Assembly (NCBI GenBank): GCA_046565505.1
Contig: JBKHYJ010000104.1
Span: 1-64,000, forward strand
Origin: JBKHYJ01 sp046565505
GTDB lineage: Bacteria; Acidobacteriota; Blastocatellia; UBA7656
Direction of reading: 5' to 3'
DNA length: 64,000 bases
A model generated the notes under the pieces. That model was not told the origin of the DNA, ran no database searches, and was given only the letters and a program-made list of their open reading frames with translations. Within the stretch, counting starts at the first letter, position 1. Each line of letters begins with the position of its first letter. A program made the translations under genes and the position numbers. Of the stretch, positions 52,167-61,982 are shown one piece after another.

Positions 52167-53873
52167 TCACAGCCGTGACACGTCCGTCAGTAGCGGCTCC
52201 TCTTCAATCAAAGAAAGCATGTGCTTATCGGTAAGCTCTGGCGCCGGCCGCTCGAATAGGTTCTCGGACGGGAACAGGCGGCGGACCGCTATAGTGGTAA
52301 GCAGGGCAATCGTAGAATCATCGTTCGCATGGCGCAGGGCCGAATCGGCCATCCAGCCCGCCTCAAGGGTACTTCCCATTGCGTCTACCAGGCGGCGCGC
52401 GTAGGTCGCGACGTAGCGCCCGTCCGTCAGGCGCTCCCGCGACAGGGCTTCCGTCGTTTGCTCGAACGCACGCTCGAACCGGCCGCGCGTAACGGGCAGG
52501 AAATCCTGCGGCCATCGCTCCAGCGCGAGGCCTACTTCCGCGTGCCACCTGTCGGCCAAATCAGAGCGCGAGGCGTCACGCATTATCTGTAAGCAGAGTG
52601 TGTTGTGCGGGCCTTCCCACGTCTCTATGATCATCGAGTCGCGAAGGAGCCTCGGGAGGATCGTGAAGTCCTCCACGATGCCGTTGCCTCCCAGTACCAG
52701 AATCGCCTCGCGGACAGAATCTGTGAGCGTCGCGGCCGTCCGGTACTTCGCGAGGTTCACGAGGAAACGTTGCCACATAGCCTGGTTCGCGCCCGCCGGC
52801 GCGGGGCCATGCTCGTCAACCAGCGCCGCGAGCTTGAAGGTCAGCATGCGGTATCGCCACAGCCTTTCGAGCATGCCTGCGAGCGTTTCCTGAATCAGCG
52901 GGTAAGAGACGAGAGCGCCGCCGAACGTTTCGCGCTGCCGGGCGTAGTTGCGCGCCTCGATGAAGGCCCTGCGCAGAAAGCCGCATGCGTTCGCCGCGTT
53001 GTGCATGCGCGAGACGTTGATGACGTAGTGCATCAGCGTCTTGAAACCTTCCGACGTGTCGCCTATGGCGTACCCGGTCGCGCCCTCGAAATCTATTTCG
53101 GCCGTCGGGAGCGATTGAGTGCCGAGCTTGTTCTTCAACCGCCTGAAAGATATTCGATTCACGCGGCCATCGGGCAGCACCCGCGGGACGAGAAAAATCG
53201 CCAGGCCGGCAGTGCCCCCCGGGGCCCCGGCTGGCCTGGCCGCGACAAGGAAGAACTCGTCGGGATTCGAGCAGAACCATTTCTCGCCGCTGATGGCCCA
53301 AGTGCCGTCTTCGTTCAATGCCGCTTCTGCTTCGATCGCGCCGACATCCGATCCACCGTCTTGCTCTGTCACGAACTGCGCGCCCGCGAAAGGCGTCGCG
53401 GCCGAATAGAGAGGCGTAAGGTAAGTGTCGCGAAGGTAATCTGACCCCCGGGCTTCGATTGCGCGAATCAATCCGTCCGTGCAGCTCAGCCCGCACGTGA
53501 GCGACGCTTCGCCGTTGTGAGCCAGCAGGTACACCAGCGCGAACTTATGCAGGTTGCTCCGGGCGCGCGTCAGCACGCCGAACTCCGCGACCTCTCTCCG
53601 CAATTGGCGTGTCGGTGGGCTGAAATCGATGCGCTCCACCATGCGCCCGGCGCGGTCGTACTTGATTATCTTCGGCAGATTCTCCGCGCGGCTCGCTTCT
53701 CCCGCAAGCTCGTTCCAGCGCCCGGACACTAGCCTTGCGCACTCGCGCAACGACGAGAAGACTTCCTCGCGGCCCTCCCTCGGCAGCAAATCGCCGAGCA
53801 GTATTACAAGCCCCCTGTCTTGCCCGAAGAAATCCGTACCCTCGACGCCGCGAAACTCTCTCAGACGTGCCAT
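52167..53873 (-). CDS. AidB-like acyl-CoA dehydrogenase
   Basis: A 568-residue flavoprotein with the acyl-CoA dehydrogenase fold and a long C-terminal part, as in the AidB/ACAD group. The FAD motif AQFVTEQDGGSDVGA, the ARQRETFGG segment and the catalytic-Glu region WEGPHNTL are present (compare YEGT/WEGS in the family). A C-terminal helical extension of about 130 residues follows. AidB itself protects DNA from alkylation; here either that role or the oxidation of an acyl-CoA is possible. It has its own promoter region before 53873 and lies 70 bases after the VWA gene on the same strand. Confidence 0.85.
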   Translation of the reverse strand: MARLREFRGVEGTDFFGQDRGLVILLGDLLPREGREEVFSSLRECARLVSGRWNELAGEASRAENLPKIIKYDRAGRMVERIDFSPPTRQLRREVAEFGVLTRARSNLHKFALVYLLAHNGEASLTCGLSCTDGLIRAIEARGSDYLRDTYLTPLYSAATPFAGAQFVTEQDGGSDVGAIEAEAALNEDGTWAISGEKWFCSNPDEFFLVAARPAGAPGGTAGLAIFLVPRVLPDGRVNRISFRRLKNKLGTQSLPTAEIDFEGATGYAIGDTSEGFKTLMHYVINVSRMHNAANACGFLRRAFIEARNYARQRETFGGALVSYPLIQETLAGMLERLWRYRMLTFKLAALVDEHGPAPAGANQAMWQRFLVNLAKYRTAATLTDSVREAILVLGGNGIVEDFTILPRLLRDSMIIETWEGPHNTLCLQIMRDASRSDLADRWHAEVGLALERWPQDFLPVTRGRFERAFEQTTEALSRERLTDGRYVATYARRLVDAMGSTLEAGWMADSALRHANDDSTIALLTTIAVRRLFPSENLFERPAPELTDKHMLSLIEEEPLLTDVSRL

Positions 53874-53943
53874 AGCTCACCCCCTAAAGTTGCGCTCGCT
53901 CCGGCGGTTCATCATCGCCGCGCGGGGCAATTCGGTCGCGGTC

Positions 53944-56900
53944 TCAGTCGCGTTTCTTTCGCCGCGCGTCGAGCAAACGACTGGCGAGCGGCCGCGCCAG
54001 CTCGGCTTCAGTCGCGGGCTCCGTGGCCTTAGTCTTCTCACCCGCCATCAAGGGCGACTCATCGGCCACAGCGCCGGCGCGGTTCTGTCGCCCGCCCTCG
54101 GGCCTCCTTAGCCGGGCCAGGCGCGACGCGGCAGATGGCGCGGCCGACACCGCCTGCTGTGTTTGCGGCTTCAGGTCGAGCGGCGTGACGCCCGAATCGC
54201 CGAGCCGCACGCGGCCGCGCGCGTCCTTCAACTGAGCCAGTGACGCGGGCGTTTCTGCTTCCGCCGTCGCCGGCGACCGGCGCGCCCGTGATTCGATCCA
54301 CCCGCGCGCATGCTCTAACTGTTCGCGTGTGATGTGAAGGCGCCGAATGCCTACGTCAACCGGCAGAAGCAGCAACGCGGCGAGCATCAGCGCCTCCCAT
54401 ATTTCATGCGGCCGCGTCTTTGTCGCTCGGCGCTCGAATAAATTCACGCCGGCCGTTGAGGGCTGCGACCTGGCGGTCTGCGCAGACTCGTCGCCTGGCG
54501 AAGTGACGTTGCTCACGCCCGCCGGCACATCACGCCCGCCTGTCGCCTCACTGATGCGTGTGAGCAGGTCCGCGTCCGAGCCAGTTATGATGAATTCGGG
54601 CGAGTACGAATTGACCGCGCCTGATACCTGCGCGCGCTGGCCGCCCTCTTCGGCGACGTTAACTAAATATGCGCCGCGGGTCGCGGCCGCGAAGTCGCCT
54701 TCGTATCGCCCGGCGGCGGTCTGTTCCAGCGCAACGTCTGTGGCGGAAAAATCCGGGGCGACGACATGGGCGCGCAGGCGCAGGTTGTTTCTGAATTCAC
54801 CTTGCGCGGTCATGGCCTCGACCGTGACGTGGCCTCTACCTGCGTTCACTTCGACGCGGGGCGAAAGGTCGCTCGCCCCTTCGCGGCGGAGCGTGTCGCG
54901 GAAAGCCTGAGTCCAGAACTGGCCGAACCCCGGCCAATTCATCCACCCGGCGGCCCACCGCGACTTCGCGTCTGAGGTGAAGGCAGCCGACCGCCCCAGC
55001 CCATACTGCCACACCGCGTACACGGGATCATCCTTGTCTGAGATGAGCGAAGTGATTGCGGGCGAGTTCGCGGGGTCGCGCTCGGCCGTCCCGACGTAAC
55101 CGCCCAGCGGGGGCGCCGCGCCCCAATCAATCCCGCCGGTCGCCTGCGTCTGCCTCACCAGCCGTGGCGTGAATGGCTCTTCGATTATCGTGGATCGTGA
55201 CGCCAGGACCGCCTCGCGTGTGAAGATGCGTGGGAGCGCCTCCGCATTGTCGGCAGCGTAGAATCGGCCGCCGCCGACGCTCGCGATCATCTCCATGGTC
55301 TGACGGTCCGAGTCTTCGCCTACGGCGACGGTCGTCACCGTAACGCCCGCCTCGCGCGCCGCCCGGGCGATGCCTCGGAAATCGCCCGGCTCGCTCTGCC
55401 CATCCGAGAGCACTATCATGTGTTTTATCTGCGCGTCGCTCGATTGTAACCAGTCGTACGCCATCTTCAAGCCGGGGTACATGTTCGTCCCGCCGAGTGC
55501 CTGGATGGATTGAATCTTCGCGATGATAGATTTCTTGTCCTCGACTTTAGTGAGGCCGACGACCGGGTAAGCGTCGCTGTCGAAGGCTATGACCCCGACC
55601 GAGTCTCGCTCCGACAGAAAGTCCACCGTCGCGGAACTGGCTTCCAGAGTCATTTCCAGCTTTTCGCCCGACATCGAGCCTGATTTATCGACGACCAGCG
55701 CGATGGCGAGCGACGGGAGGTGTTTCTTTTGCCGCACGTCCAGCGACACGGGCAGCGCTTCTTCGATGGGCGTCTTGTAGTACCCGCCCGGCCCGAAGCT
55801 CTGGTCGCCCCCGATCATGATGAAGCCGCCGCCCAGGTCCCGCACGTAAGACGCGACCATCTTCATCTGCGCGGTCTTGAGGGCTGAAGCCGGAACGTTG
55901 TCGAATATGACGAGGTCATAATCTTGGAAGCCCGCCAGCGTCGTAGGCGCGGTGGCGGCCGGCCGCATGTCGGCCAGGAAACTCCCTTCGCTGAGCACGC
56001 GGGCGACCGCCGGCGACGGGCGCGGGTCGCCGTATAGGTAGAGCGTCTTGGGCCTGCCCTCGACTATGGCGAATGCCTCGCGCGAGTTGTTCTGCACCAG
56101 GGTGTCTGACTGTAAGGCTTCGACCTCTGCGCGGTAAGTGTAGAACCCTTTCCGGTCCGCGCGCTCGGCAAGGACGAAGACGTTCTCGCCCGACGCCGCG
56201 AGATGGACGGTGCGCTCGGAAGCGACTGAGTCATTGCGGTAGACGCGGAGCACGGCGTCCGTGTCGCGCGTGCTGTCGATGGTGACCTTCAGGTCGAACG
56301 CCTCGCCTTCGGCCAGCGTCTCTGGCGCGGCGATGTCGCGCACAGCGATCTCGCCCTGCGAAAGGCCGCGCTGGCTCGCGGTATCAATCGCGCGCGTGTA
56401 GACCTCTATGCCCGACGCGCGGAGCAGTTGGGCCTCTTCGGCCGCGCTTTCGAGGTTCTCATTGCCATCGGAGACTAGGACCAGGCGGCCGACCGCGTCT
56501 TCGGGCACGAGCGCGGAGGCGAGCCGCAGCGCGGCCGCAATGTCCGTGTAGTCGCGCGGCGGGTTCGAGCTGATCTCGCGGAGCCGCCAATCCGCGAGCG
56601 CCTCTTTGCGGGTGGGGGCGAGCTCGACCGCGGGCTCGCGCCCGAAAGCGACGACGCCCACGTAATCGCGAGGCCCCGCCCGATCAACTTCGCCATTGAT
56701 GAAATCTATAACCGGCCCGCGCGTGTCCTGAGCCACGCTCGCAGACACGTCTACCAGGAAGATGAGGGCGAGGTCGCGCGAAGTGGTCCTCGCCCTGAGT
56801 CCCGCCAGCGACATCACGATCAGCAGCAGAATCAATATGCGCGCCGCGAGGCTCAGCCCCGCGCGCAGGCGGGACATGCTCGCCAGGCTGTGGCGCGCGA

Positions 56901-56967
56901 AGTAGAGCGCCACCGGAATCAAGCCCAGCAGGACCAGCGCGAACGGATTTGTGAACTCAGCCCCCAT
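53944..56967 (-). CDS. Large membrane protein with two VWA domains (BatA/BatB-like)
   Basis: A 1007-residue protein with two or three N-terminal helices (LLGLIPVALYFARHSL and ARILILLLIVMSLAGL), then a first VWA domain with MIDAS-like DVSAS (about residue 73) and YVGVVAFGREPAVELA. A large Ig-like and glutamine-amidotransferase-like region follows, with FDNVPASAL and GGGFIMIGGDQSFGPGGYY. A second VWA domain has a true MIDAS motif DKSGSMSG (about residue 430). After a C-terminal helix (about 860-875) the protein ends in a long, charged cytoplasmic tail. It is encoded just downstream of a second BatA/VWA gene; the two probably interact. The function of such pairs is poorly known, perhaps in cell-envelope stress. 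Confidence 0.85.
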   Translation of the reverse strand: MGAEFTNPFALVLLGLIPVALYFARHSLASMSRLRAGLSLAARILILLLIVMSLAGLRARTTSRDLALIFLVDVSASVAQDTRGPVIDFINGEVDRAGPRDYVGVVAFGREPAVELAPTRKEALADWRLREISSNPPRDYTDIAAALRLASALVPEDAVGRLVLVSDGNENLESAAEEAQLLRASGIEVYTRAIDTASQRGLSQGEIAVRDIAAPETLAEGEAFDLKVTIDSTRDTDAVLRVYRNDSVASERTVHLAASGENVFVLAERADRKGFYTYRAEVEALQSDTLVQNNSREAFAIVEGRPKTLYLYGDPRPSPAVARVLSEGSFLADMRPAATAPTTLAGFQDYDLVIFDNVPASALKTAQMKMVASYVRDLGGGFIMIGGDQSFGPGGYYKTPIEEALPVSLDVRQKKHLPSLAIALVVDKSGSMSGEKLEMTLEASSATVDFLSERDSVGVIAFDSDAYPVVGLTKVEDKKSIIAKIQSIQALGGTNMYPGLKMAYDWLQSSDAQIKHMIVLSDGQSEPGDFRGIARAAREAGVTVTTVAVGEDSDRQTMEMIASVGGGRFYAADNAEALPRIFTREAVLASRSTIIEEPFTPRLVRQTQATGGIDWGAAPPLGGYVGTAERDPANSPAITSLISDKDDPVYAVWQYGLGRSAAFTSDAKSRWAAGWMNWPGFGQFWTQAFRDTLRREGASDLSPRVEVNAGRGHVTVEAMTAQGEFRNNLRLRAHVVAPDFSATDVALEQTAAGRYEGDFAAATRGAYLVNVAEEGGQRAQVSGAVNSYSPEFIITGSDADLLTRISEATGGRDVPAGVSNVTSPGDESAQTARSQPSTAGVNLFERRATKTRPHEIWEALMLAALLLLPVDVGIRRLHITREQLEHARGWIESRARRSPATAEAETPASLAQLKDARGRVRLGDSGVTPLDLKPQTQQAVSAAPSAASRLARLRRPEGGRQNRAGAVADESPLMAGEKTKATEPATEAELARPLASRLLDARRKKRD

Positions 56968-56970
56968 AAG

Positions 56971-57136
56971 AATTTTAGATTTTAGATTTCGGATTTTGGA
57001 TCAGGTGATCGACCGGGTAACACAGGTCGGGGGCTTGTGCCGCGTTAAACGAAAGCTCTGAAGTCTGCAAATACCCTCCAACCTGAAACCCAATGCCGCG
57101 CCTTGCGGAGCGACCCCCTGCGCTATGGGAATCCAA
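56971..57136 (+). repeat. Dispersed intergenic element, copy C
   Basis: It fills the gap between the two VWA genes. The left end is ATTTTAGATTTTAGATTTCG; the right end is CGCGCCTTGCGGAGCGACCC followed by CCTGCGCTATGGGAATCCAA and AATC. It is in the same orientation as copy A, and its left end begins 3 bases from the start codon of the first VWA gene. Confidence 0.7.
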
Positions 57137-57138
57137 AA

Positions 57139-58980
57139 TCAAGCGATTCTCCTGTGATAAACCCACCACTCTATCGTGAGGACCGTGAGCGCGGCGAGCG
57201 CGACCCACCGCCAGAATTCGCGCTCCGAGTAGAAACTAGCGGCTTGCCCGCTCACTTCGCCCGAGCGGGTCTTAATCGAATCGCGCGGGGTTGTGTCGGA
57301 CTCCGATTCGCTCAGCAAGCTGGCGGCGAACGGCGGCGCATCCTTCACTTCATAAACGCCCGCGCGCAACGTGTCGGCGAAGATCACAGAGCCGTCGCGC
57401 GCGGCCACCTCGCGCGTGTCGCCGGCGGGCGTGGTCACGGTCACGGCGGGCGAGGAAGTGCGAAGCGTGACCGGCTGGGCCGCCCGCACGGCCGATTCCG
57501 TCGTTAGCGAGTCGCGCCCCGCGAGCCATGCCACTGAGTTCGCCAACAGTATGGGGAATTCGACTTTCAGCGGCAGGTCGCTTTGGGCCAGGTCAAAGCC
57601 TATCATCACCACGCGGCGGCGGCCGTCATCGCCGGCCCAGATCAGCGGGTCATTAGAACCGGACACAATCGGCTTGAGCCACGCGGCCACCTCGCGCGAT
57701 GGCGCGGTCTCTACGTGAAGGTCCGCGTAACTCAAATAGTTGTTGACAGGGTGCGACCGCTCGACGGAGGTGACCTCAGGCCGCCCGCGCGCCGCGCCCG
57801 CGCGCCACAGCCCCGCCACGTCTGAGGGGTTGATTACAAGCATCGGGCGCGCGCCGTCGGCCACGTCGGCCCTCAGCGGGCCTTCGCTTACGACGCAATC
57901 GAAATCCGAGAGAGTCGCGCCGGGGCCAGCCTGGCGCGCGTCGAAATCCGGGTTCACCGCCAGCGCCTGAAGCAAGAAAGGGTTGTCGCTTATGACGCCG
58001 ACGCGCAGGCGGCGCGCGTCAGGTAAGAAAGCATAGGCCACGTCGTCGGATGAGAGGTCGTCGCGGGCAATGAGCTTCAACTCACAGAGCCCGCCCGCCT
58101 GCGGTATGGCGTCGAAGATTATGGCGCTGCGGTCGCCAGCCGCGACGCTCACCGTCCGCGCGTCAATGAGCTGTCCGCCCAACCTCAGCTCGACGCCCAC
58201 CGACCGCTCGCCATCACCGAAGTTTGCGACGGAGGCGAACAACTCTCGCCGCCCGCCCGCCGGCGCCGGCCGCGAATTCATCGCGACTATGCCCGCGTTA
58301 TCCGCCCGCCTGCCTACGCGCACGAACCGGACGGGCGTGCCCTGAGAAGTGGCGGCGGGCGATTCGGAATTAAGGTCGGAGGCGATAGGCGCGCCGCCGC
58401 CATCACTGATTATGACTACGCCGGCCTCGCGCTCCGTCTTCGCCATTTGCTCGGCGAGGCGCGCGGCGTCGGTGAGACTGCCCGCCGCGTCCGTCTCCCG
58501 CACGTCATCTATGCCTGCGACAAGCGCGGCCCGGTCTGAGGTCAAAGAGCTTCTGACCGTGACCCGCGAAGAGCTTTCAATGATCGCGGCCCGGTCGCCG
58601 CCGCCCAGCCCGCTGACAATGTCACGCGCAAGCTCTTTCGCGCGGTCGAGGCGTGATCGGCCGTCTTCGTCCCGCGCGCTCATGCTGGCGGTCGAGTCGA
58701 TGATTATGATCGTGCTGCCGGAAGCCAGGGCGCGCATGGTGACGAGGGGGCGTGTCAGCGCGAAGACGAGCGCGAAAAGCGCGAGCAGTTGTAGCAGCAG
58801 CAGGAGGCTCCGGCGCAGCCTCTTGAATGGCGCGTTGGCCTCGACCTCTTCGAGCGCCCGCCGCCACAGAAACACGCTCGGCACGACGCGCCGCTTGCGC
58901 TTCAGCTTGAGCAGGTAGAAGAAGATTATTACCGCGCCTAGTAGTAGCCACCACAGCGCGCCCGCCGAAAGCAATCTCAT
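57139..58980 (-). CDS. BatA-domain VWA membrane protein
   Basis: A 613-residue protein. The N-terminal BatA region has helix 1 (about 8-25) and a basic loop, then RRSLLLLLQLLALFALVFAL (helix 2, about 57-76). A VWA domain follows (about 88-250) with MIDAS-like DSTASMSARD, a stretch resembling the glutamine-amidotransferase-like region of its neighbour (VSEGPLRADVADGARPMLVI), and a last membrane helix near the end (WRWVALAALTVLTIEWWVY). It is transcribed just before the larger VWA gene, separated by a dispersed repeat. Partner MoxR-type ATPases of the usual Bat operon were not found in the window. Confidence 0.85.
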   Translation of the reverse strand: MRLLSAGALWWLLLGAVIIFFYLLKLKRKRRVVPSVFLWRRALEEVEANAPFKRLRRSLLLLLQLLALFALVFALTRPLVTMRALASGSTIIIIDSTASMSARDEDGRSRLDRAKELARDIVSGLGGGDRAAIIESSSRVTVRSSLTSDRAALVAGIDDVRETDAAGSLTDAARLAEQMAKTEREAGVVIISDGGGAPIASDLNSESPAATSQGTPVRFVRVGRRADNAGIVAMNSRPAPAGGRRELFASVANFGDGERSVGVELRLGGQLIDARTVSVAAGDRSAIIFDAIPQAGGLCELKLIARDDLSSDDVAYAFLPDARRLRVGVISDNPFLLQALAVNPDFDARQAGPGATLSDFDCVVSEGPLRADVADGARPMLVINPSDVAGLWRAGAARGRPEVTSVERSHPVNNYLSYADLHVETAPSREVAAWLKPIVSGSNDPLIWAGDDGRRRVVMIGFDLAQSDLPLKVEFPILLANSVAWLAGRDSLTTESAVRAAQPVTLRTSSPAVTVTTPAGDTREVAARDGSVIFADTLRAGVYEVKDAPPFAASLLSESESDTTPRDSIKTRSGEVSGQAASFYSEREFWRWVALAALTVLTIEWWVYHRRIA

Positions 58981-59202
58981 ATCATAAGCTCTACAGCCGA
59001 CCTGGCCGAACCTTGATTATATCAAAGGAAAGAAATTTAACGGCGGCGCGCACGGCATGCGGAGCAAGGAGCGCCATTCTTTTCCGCCCCGCGTGCCTCG
59101 CGCGTCAGCGTCATCGTCCCCTGACACTGGATAAATCGCGGCAGGTCGGGATACCATTCCGTTTATACGCTTGTGCTGGTTTTCAGGTTTAAATACTTTG
59201 AC

Positions 59203-59976
59203 ATGTCTGACGATAGATTGAGGACCGATGACGCGACCGATGGCCGCGGCGGCGAAGAATCGGCGGCGGTCGAGCCGGGGAGTGGGCTGAGCGTTCCCGA
59301 GATGGCCGTATCGACGCCGTGGCGAACCGGAATAAAAGCGCGGTGGGCCGAGATAGTTTTTATCGCGGGGCTGAGCGTATACACGGTCATGGCCGTGCTG
59401 GCCAGCGTCTACACCCATTTCCCGTGGGACCTGGCCGTCATGCGCGGCATCCAGTCCATCAGTATCCCGGGCTTCGGGACGTTTATGACCCTGCTGTCTT
59501 CGCTCGGCAGCGGCTGGGTCCCTACGGCGCTCGTGGGCGTCGTGGGCCTCACACTCATGCTGGCGCGGTTCAGGCTTGAGGGCGCCGTGTGCATAGTGGG
59601 GGTGACGCTGGGCGCGGTGTTGAATGGCTTGCTGAAGATCATTACGGCCAGGCCCAGGCCCGACGCGGCGCTCGTCGAGGTGATGAAGGTTTATAACCAC
59701 AACAGCTTTCCGTCGGGCCATGTCGTGTTCTTCATGGAGTACTTCGGTTTCCTATTTTTTCTCAGCTACGTGCTGCTGAGGCGCGGCAGATTGCGCCGCG
59801 CGCTGCTCGTCTTATTCGGCGCCCTCATCGTCCTCATAGGAGTGTCGCGAGTTTACATGGGCGCGCACTGGCCGAGCGATGTCATAGGCGCGTACCTGGC
59901 CGGCGGCGTGTGGCTCATGGGTATGATATCGATCTACCGCCGCCTGAAGGCCAGGCAGACGAATTCCGCTTCTTAG
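59203..59976 (+). CDS. PAP2-family membrane phosphatase
   Basis: A 257-residue membrane protein with an N-terminal cytoplasmic stretch of about 50 residues and six helices. The three acid-phosphatase motifs are complete: KIITARPRP, the central PSGH, and SRVYMGAHWPSD with the catalytic His. It would remove phosphate from a lipid such as undecaprenyl-diphosphate or phosphatidic acid. The ATG at 59203 is preferred to a GTG at 59173, but neither has a clear ribosome site. Confidence 0.9.
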   Translation: MSDDRLRTDDATDGRGGEESAAVEPGSGLSVPEMAVSTPWRTGIKARWAEIVFIAGLSVYTVMAVLASVYTHFPWDLAVMRGIQSISIPGFGTFMTLLSSLGSGWVPTALVGVVGLTLMLARFRLEGAVCIVGVTLGAVLNGLLKIITARPRPDAALVEVMKVYNHNSFPSGHVVFFMEYFGFLFFLSYVLLRRGRLRRALLVLFGALIVLIGVSRVYMGAHWPSDVIGAYLAGGVWLMGMISIYRRLKARQTNSAS

Positions 59977-60287
59977 CTTACGGGATATTCTGGTTCAGAT
60001 TTTTGCCCGCTCTTGTTCCCCGCCGGCAGAACTTACCGCTTAGTTACAAGCCGGTAGCAGTAGAGCCCCGTGTGGCGCAAGATCTCGATGGTGTTGGACA
60101 ATTCGAGACCGGGCGGGCTAGTATTTAACTGCGCCCTCCGGGGCGCCGAATACGAGCAAAGGGAAAAACCAATGTCTCACTGCCGCCCGATGGTCAAACG
60201 ATTGTCTCTTCCCCCGCGCTTGAAAATCTGCCGAGCTTAATCAAATTGCGCTTCGACTGAAGCATCGCCGGCCGCAAGAGGTGAGTT
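59977..60287. other. Non-coding stretch before the sugar dehydrogenase pair
   Basis: 310 bases with no recognisable gene or strong hairpin. The ribosome site AGAGGTG at 60277-60283 belongs to the next gene. Confidence 0.4.
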
Positions 60288-61814
60288 ATGACGAGGACGA
60301 AGTTTTTGCTGTCCTGTATCGCGATCATAGGCATGATCTGTCCCGCGCCGCATCAGTCAGTCGCCGGCCCGCGCCCCGCGGCGCCGGCCGCCCAGGAGCA
60401 GTCGCCGCAGGAAATCCGCCCGGAATTGGTCCAGGTCTTCTCGGGATTGAACAGCCCCGTCTACGTCACGAACTCTCACGACGGGACTAACCGCCTGTTC
60501 ATAATCGAGAAGCCCGGCCGCATAAGGGTGGCGCAGCCGGGCGCGGCGAGCACGTCCGTCTTTCTCGACATATCGGCGAGCGTGCTGTCGGGCGGCAGCG
60601 AGCAGGGCCTGCTCGGCTTGGCCTTCCACCCGCAGTTCGCAACCAACCGCCGATTCTTCGTTGACTACACGCGGCGCAACGATGGGGCGACCGTGATCGC
60701 CGAGTACCGCGCGTCTCAGCTCAACCCGGACGTGGCGGAGCCCGGCGAGACGGTGCTCCTGGTGATCCCGCAGCCATTCGCCAACCACAATGGCGGGATG
60801 GTCGAATTCGGGCGCGACGGCTTCCTGTACATAGGCATGGGCGATGGCGGCTCCGCGAACGACCCTGGCAACCGCGCGCAGAATACCGGCGAGCTGCTGG
60901 GCAAGATCCTCCGCATAGACGTGGATCACAGGGAAGGGTCGCAGCCTTACTCGTCGCCGGCGGACAATCCGTTCGCAGGCCCCGCGGCGGGGCGGGACGA
61001 GATATACGCCTATGGGCTCCGCAACCCCTGGCGCTTCTCGTTCGACCGCGCGACGGGCGAGCTTTACGCGGCGGACGTGGGGCAGGGCGCGCGCGAGGAG
61101 ATAGACATAATCAGGCGCGGCGGCAACTACGGGTGGCGCGTGATGGAAGGGAATTCCTGCACGAACAATGACCCGTCGCTCTGCACCCCTTCCCGCTTCG
61201 TCGCCCCCATCGCGGAATACAATCACACGAACGGGCGGTGCTCGATCACGGGCGGCTACGTTTACCGCGGCGCGCAGTCGAGCCTCCCCGCGGGCGCTTT
61301 TGTTTACGGCGATTTCTGCACGGGCGAAATATTTTTGTTGAGCGGCGGGCAGTCGAGCCTGCTGATGAATACGCAACTGTCAATTTCGTCGTTCGGCGAG
61401 GACGAGGCGGGGGAGATTTATGTCGTCTCGCTCGAAGGCACTGTTCACCGCATCATCAACACCAACCCGCCGCCCCCGCCGCCGGCCGCCTCATTCAGGA
61501 TAGCCAGCGCCATCGTGCGCCGCCGCTCGTCGGGAGAGGCGCTTCAACCTCTTACGACGAAGAGCAACGGTAAGAAGTACGAGGTCGTCGTATTCGAGGA
61601 AGGGGCCGCCCCGACGCCTCTGTCCGACGGGGCCGTGGTCCTGGTCAATGGCGAAGAGATGAAGACGGCTTACACCACGACCGAGGCGGGTACGCCGGTC
61701 TTCGTCGCGCGCCTGCGCAAGGAAACGATCAGGCGGCCCGCCGTGCTCACCATAGAGGTCGTCAGGCAGGACGGCTCGCGGTCGAATCAACTGACCCTCA
61801 CGGTCGTGGATTGA
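60288..61814 (+). CDS. PQQ-dependent sugar dehydrogenase (GSDH-like), secreted
   Basis: A 508-residue exported protein with a signal peptide (about 1-26). The six-bladed propeller of soluble aldose/glucose-sorbosone dehydrogenases is clear: VFSGLNSPVYVTN, GSEQGLLGLAFHPQF, the catalytic His in FANHNGG, the FGRDGFLYIGMGDGG strand, and the Arg of AYGLRNPWRFSFD. It oxidises sugars using PQQ and feeds electrons to the respiratory chain. The last 110 residues form an added beta domain (SFRIASAIVRRRSSGE onward), like the IPT/TIG type in the next gene. PQQ synthesis genes are not in the window. Confidence 0.9.
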   Translation: MTRTKFLLSCIAIIGMICPAPHQSVAGPRPAAPAAQEQSPQEIRPELVQVFSGLNSPVYVTNSHDGTNRLFIIEKPGRIRVAQPGAASTSVFLDISASVLSGGSEQGLLGLAFHPQFATNRRFFVDYTRRNDGATVIAEYRASQLNPDVAEPGETVLLVIPQPFANHNGGMVEFGRDGFLYIGMGDGGSANDPGNRAQNTGELLGKILRIDVDHREGSQPYSSPADNPFAGPAAGRDEIYAYGLRNPWRFSFDRATGELYAADVGQGAREEIDIIRRGGNYGWRVMEGNSCTNNDPSLCTPSRFVAPIAEYNHTNGRCSITGGYVYRGAQSSLPAGAFVYGDFCTGEIFLLSGGQSSLLMNTQLSISSFGEDEAGEIYVVSLEGTVHRIINTNPPPPPPAASFRIASAIVRRRSSGEALQPLTTKSNGKKYEVVVFEEGAAPTPLSDGAVVLVNGEEMKTAYTTTEAGTPVFVARLRKETIRRPAVLTIEVVRQDGSRSNQLTLTVVD

Positions 61815-61982
61815 GCCGCGCGTCGGCCCGCAGATTTCACGTTGCGGGCGGTTGATCGGGGAAGTATGCTTTCCCCTCGGTTGTAGGTCTTAGTCCGCGG
61901 GGTAGGGTATAATGGCACCCCGCCGGACTAATCTCAAGCCGCATTCCGCAGCCAGAATCCCGCAGTAATTAAGGGGGACGTA

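Noticed and set aside
59017..59721. A 234-codon - strand frame opposite the PAP2 gene
   Set aside because: The + strand protein has all three PAP2 motifs; the antisense frame has a composition bias (many His/Arg) with no recognisable family.
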